This document shows positions 5,502 through 6,440 of a DNA stretch of 6,440 bases, one piece after another (positions within the stretch are counted from its first letter, which is position 1; every line of letters begins with the position of its first letter). Location of the stretch: NCBI GenBank assembly GCA_031285105.1, contig JAITWV010000070.1, positions 1 to 6,440 on the forward strand, in the 5' to 3' direction. The notes beneath the pieces were generated by a model. It did no database searches. It was not told where the DNA came from and worked only from the letters and a program-made list of their open reading frames with translations. A program made the translations under genes and the position numbers. Source of the DNA: Streptococcaceae bacterium. Its GTDB lineage: Bacteria; Bacillota; Bacilli; Lactobacillales; Streptococcaceae.

Positions 5502-6257
5502 ATGACAACTACAAATATAAGATTACTTCAAATAATCAATGACCTACTAAAAAAAGAAAAAGTTCCCGTATTTTTTCTGATAGATACAAATTATAAAATT
5601 TTATTTCAAGAGATAACAAAAAATCAAAATTTTGAATTTTATGAGTCAAAACTTTGGTTAAAAAATAAGCTTAAACACTTGCGGCAATGCATTGCTAGAA
5701 CAAATAAACGCAATGTTCTTTTCAAATTTTGGGGACCTTTAGGATTGTTTTATTCGATTAAACCTATTTATGATCAAAAGCAATTAATGGGCTTTTTAAT
5801 TTTTGGTGGCTATTATGTGTCTAATGTTTCTAACAAATATTTTTCTGAAAGAAATAAAAAACTCAACCAAACAATTATTCGAGCTAAAAACTATTTTATG
5901 GATGATGTCAATAAAGCAATTTATCATATAAATGATCAAATTAATGAGGTTACTGATACTCCAGATCCTATGGCTATACTATTAATTGAACTACTCAAAA
6001 AAGACTTTTCAATTGATTATTCGCTTCAATTGCTTTCAAATAAAACTGGGATGAGTGAAGAAAAAATTAATCAGTCTATTTTCTATACAACTGGCTTATT
6101 TTTTAAGGAATTCTACCATCATCTTCGTATGGATTTTGCGAATCAACAGCTAAGATCACAAGTCAGTGAGGCGACTACTTTAGCTAAAATTTTATCTTAT
6201 AAATCACCCTTAACACTCTTACAAGATATAGATGATTTTTGTATAGATGAACCATAA
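5502..6257 (+). CDS. AraC-family transcriptional regulator with PocR-like sensor domain (251 aa)
   Basis: AGGAG at 5491-5495 lies 6 nt before the ATG. Residues about 5-110 resemble a PocR-type ligand-binding domain: a short sensing strand (VPVFFLIDTNYKILFQ), then a basic stretch and the pattern GLFYSIKPIY, then LMGFLIFGGYY, where the family has a core for small ligands. Residues about 170-250 are an AraC-type double helix-turn-helix. Unit 1 is YSLQLLSNKTGMSEEKINQS, followed by the linker helix FKEFYHHLRMDFANQQL. Unit 2 is ATTLAKILSYKSPLTLLQDI. The protein ends within the last conserved segment (about 10 residues short), and unit 2 lacks the usual FKK pattern, so DNA binding may be atypical. 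It should be a cytosolic one-component regulator. It stands alone, with no metabolic or transport gene beside it here; its targets may lie beyond the right edge. The AraC assignment rests on the helix-turn-helix pattern; the sensor call is less certain. Confidence 0.72.
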   Translation: MTTTNIRLLQIINDLLKKEKVPVFFLIDTNYKILFQEITKNQNFEFYESKLWLKNKLKHLRQCIARTNKRNVLFKFWGPLGLFYSIKPIYDQKQLMGFLIFGGYYVSNVSNKYFSERNKKLNQTIIRAKNYFMDDVNKAIYHINDQINEVTDTPDPMAILLIELLKKDFSIDYSLQLLSNKTGMSEEKINQSIFYTTGLFFKEFYHHLRMDFANQQLRSQVSEATTLAKILSYKSPLTLLQDIDDFCIDEP

Positions 6258-6307
6258 TTTTCTTAGCGCATGATAAAAAACACTAATATATGTGAAGGGA
6301 GATTGTT

Positions 6308-6380
6308 CAGATTTCTTGTCAATTGTTTTCTTCACACGAACTAGGGCGTGTGAAGAAAACTATTATTTCTAATAAATCTG
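6308..6380. terminator. Long imperfect stem-loop, possible terminator of the AraC-type gene
   Basis: A perfect 14-bp inverted repeat, GTTTTCTTCACACG (6325-6338) and CGTGTGAAGAAAAC (6347-6360), surrounds an 8-nt loop. A second outer pair, CAGATTT (6308-6314) and AAATCTG (6374-6380), extends it through an imperfectly paired middle. Rightward of the inner stem the sequence is TATTATTTCT, which is U-rich but not a proper T-run; a T-run at 6387-6392 comes after the outer arm. It may terminate the regulator transcript that ends at 6257. Alternatives are a processed RNA structure or a small repeat element. Confidence 0.5.
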
Positions 6381-6440
6381 GGCTACTTTTTTCATAATCT
6401 AGGCAAAATTTTGTGCTTATGAACCACATAAACTCAAAAT

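Noticed and set aside
6404..6413. Palindrome CAAAATTTTG near the right edge
   Set aside because: A short AT-rich palindrome of this kind is expected by chance and no feature is attached to it.

Overview
This window looks like chromosomal DNA of a low-GC Gram-positive bacterium of the order Lactobacillales. An Enterococcaceae- or Carnobacteriaceae-like host is my best guess, not a proof. The signs are strong AGGAG/AAGGAG ribosome-binding sites, AT-rich intergenic DNA with TATAAT/TATACT -10 elements, intrinsic terminators, and a manganese-dependent family II pyrophosphatase (ppaC) typical of Firmicutes.

Layout. (1) Positions 1-521 read leftward and look like part of an accessory element: an unrecognised 68-residue gene and, downstream of it, a gene cut by the window edge whose start appears frameshifted. 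A hairpin terminator precedes them. By eye this stretch has a higher G+C (about 42% in one sampled line) than the recombinase next to it (about 30% in one sampled line). (2) Positions 522-758 are non-coding and carry a dense cluster of direct and inverted copies of a GAACAATTG-type motif. (3) Positions 759-3005 (minus strand) encode a 748-residue tyrosine recombinase with all catalytic residues. It has an unusual C-terminal extension: two excisionase/MerR-like helix-turn-helix units, a novel middle part and a ribbon-helix-helix-like tail. (4) A 266-bp divergent control region separates it from (5) a rightward 282-residue tyrosine-recombinase homologue that has lost most of the catalytic residues. 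(6) ppaC follows at 4263-5192 with its own likely promoter and a textbook bidirectional terminator. (7) Positions 5227-5501 hold a possible remnant of a convergent gene and the leader of (8) an orphan AraC-family regulator with a PocR-like sensor domain (5502-6257). (9) A long imperfect inverted repeat closes the window.

How it may fit together (inference). The large recombinase and the repeat cluster directly behind its stop codon look like an integration/recombination module, with the cluster as candidate attachment or arm-type site. The fused excisionase-like domains could let one polypeptide supply both integrase and directionality functions. The catalytically degenerate recombinase facing away from it may be a regulator or a structural partner, comparable in principle to the streptococcal XerD-like proteins, which do not recombine dif. 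ppaC is a housekeeping gene that hydrolyses pyrophosphate, and the AraC-type regulator has no evident target inside the window.
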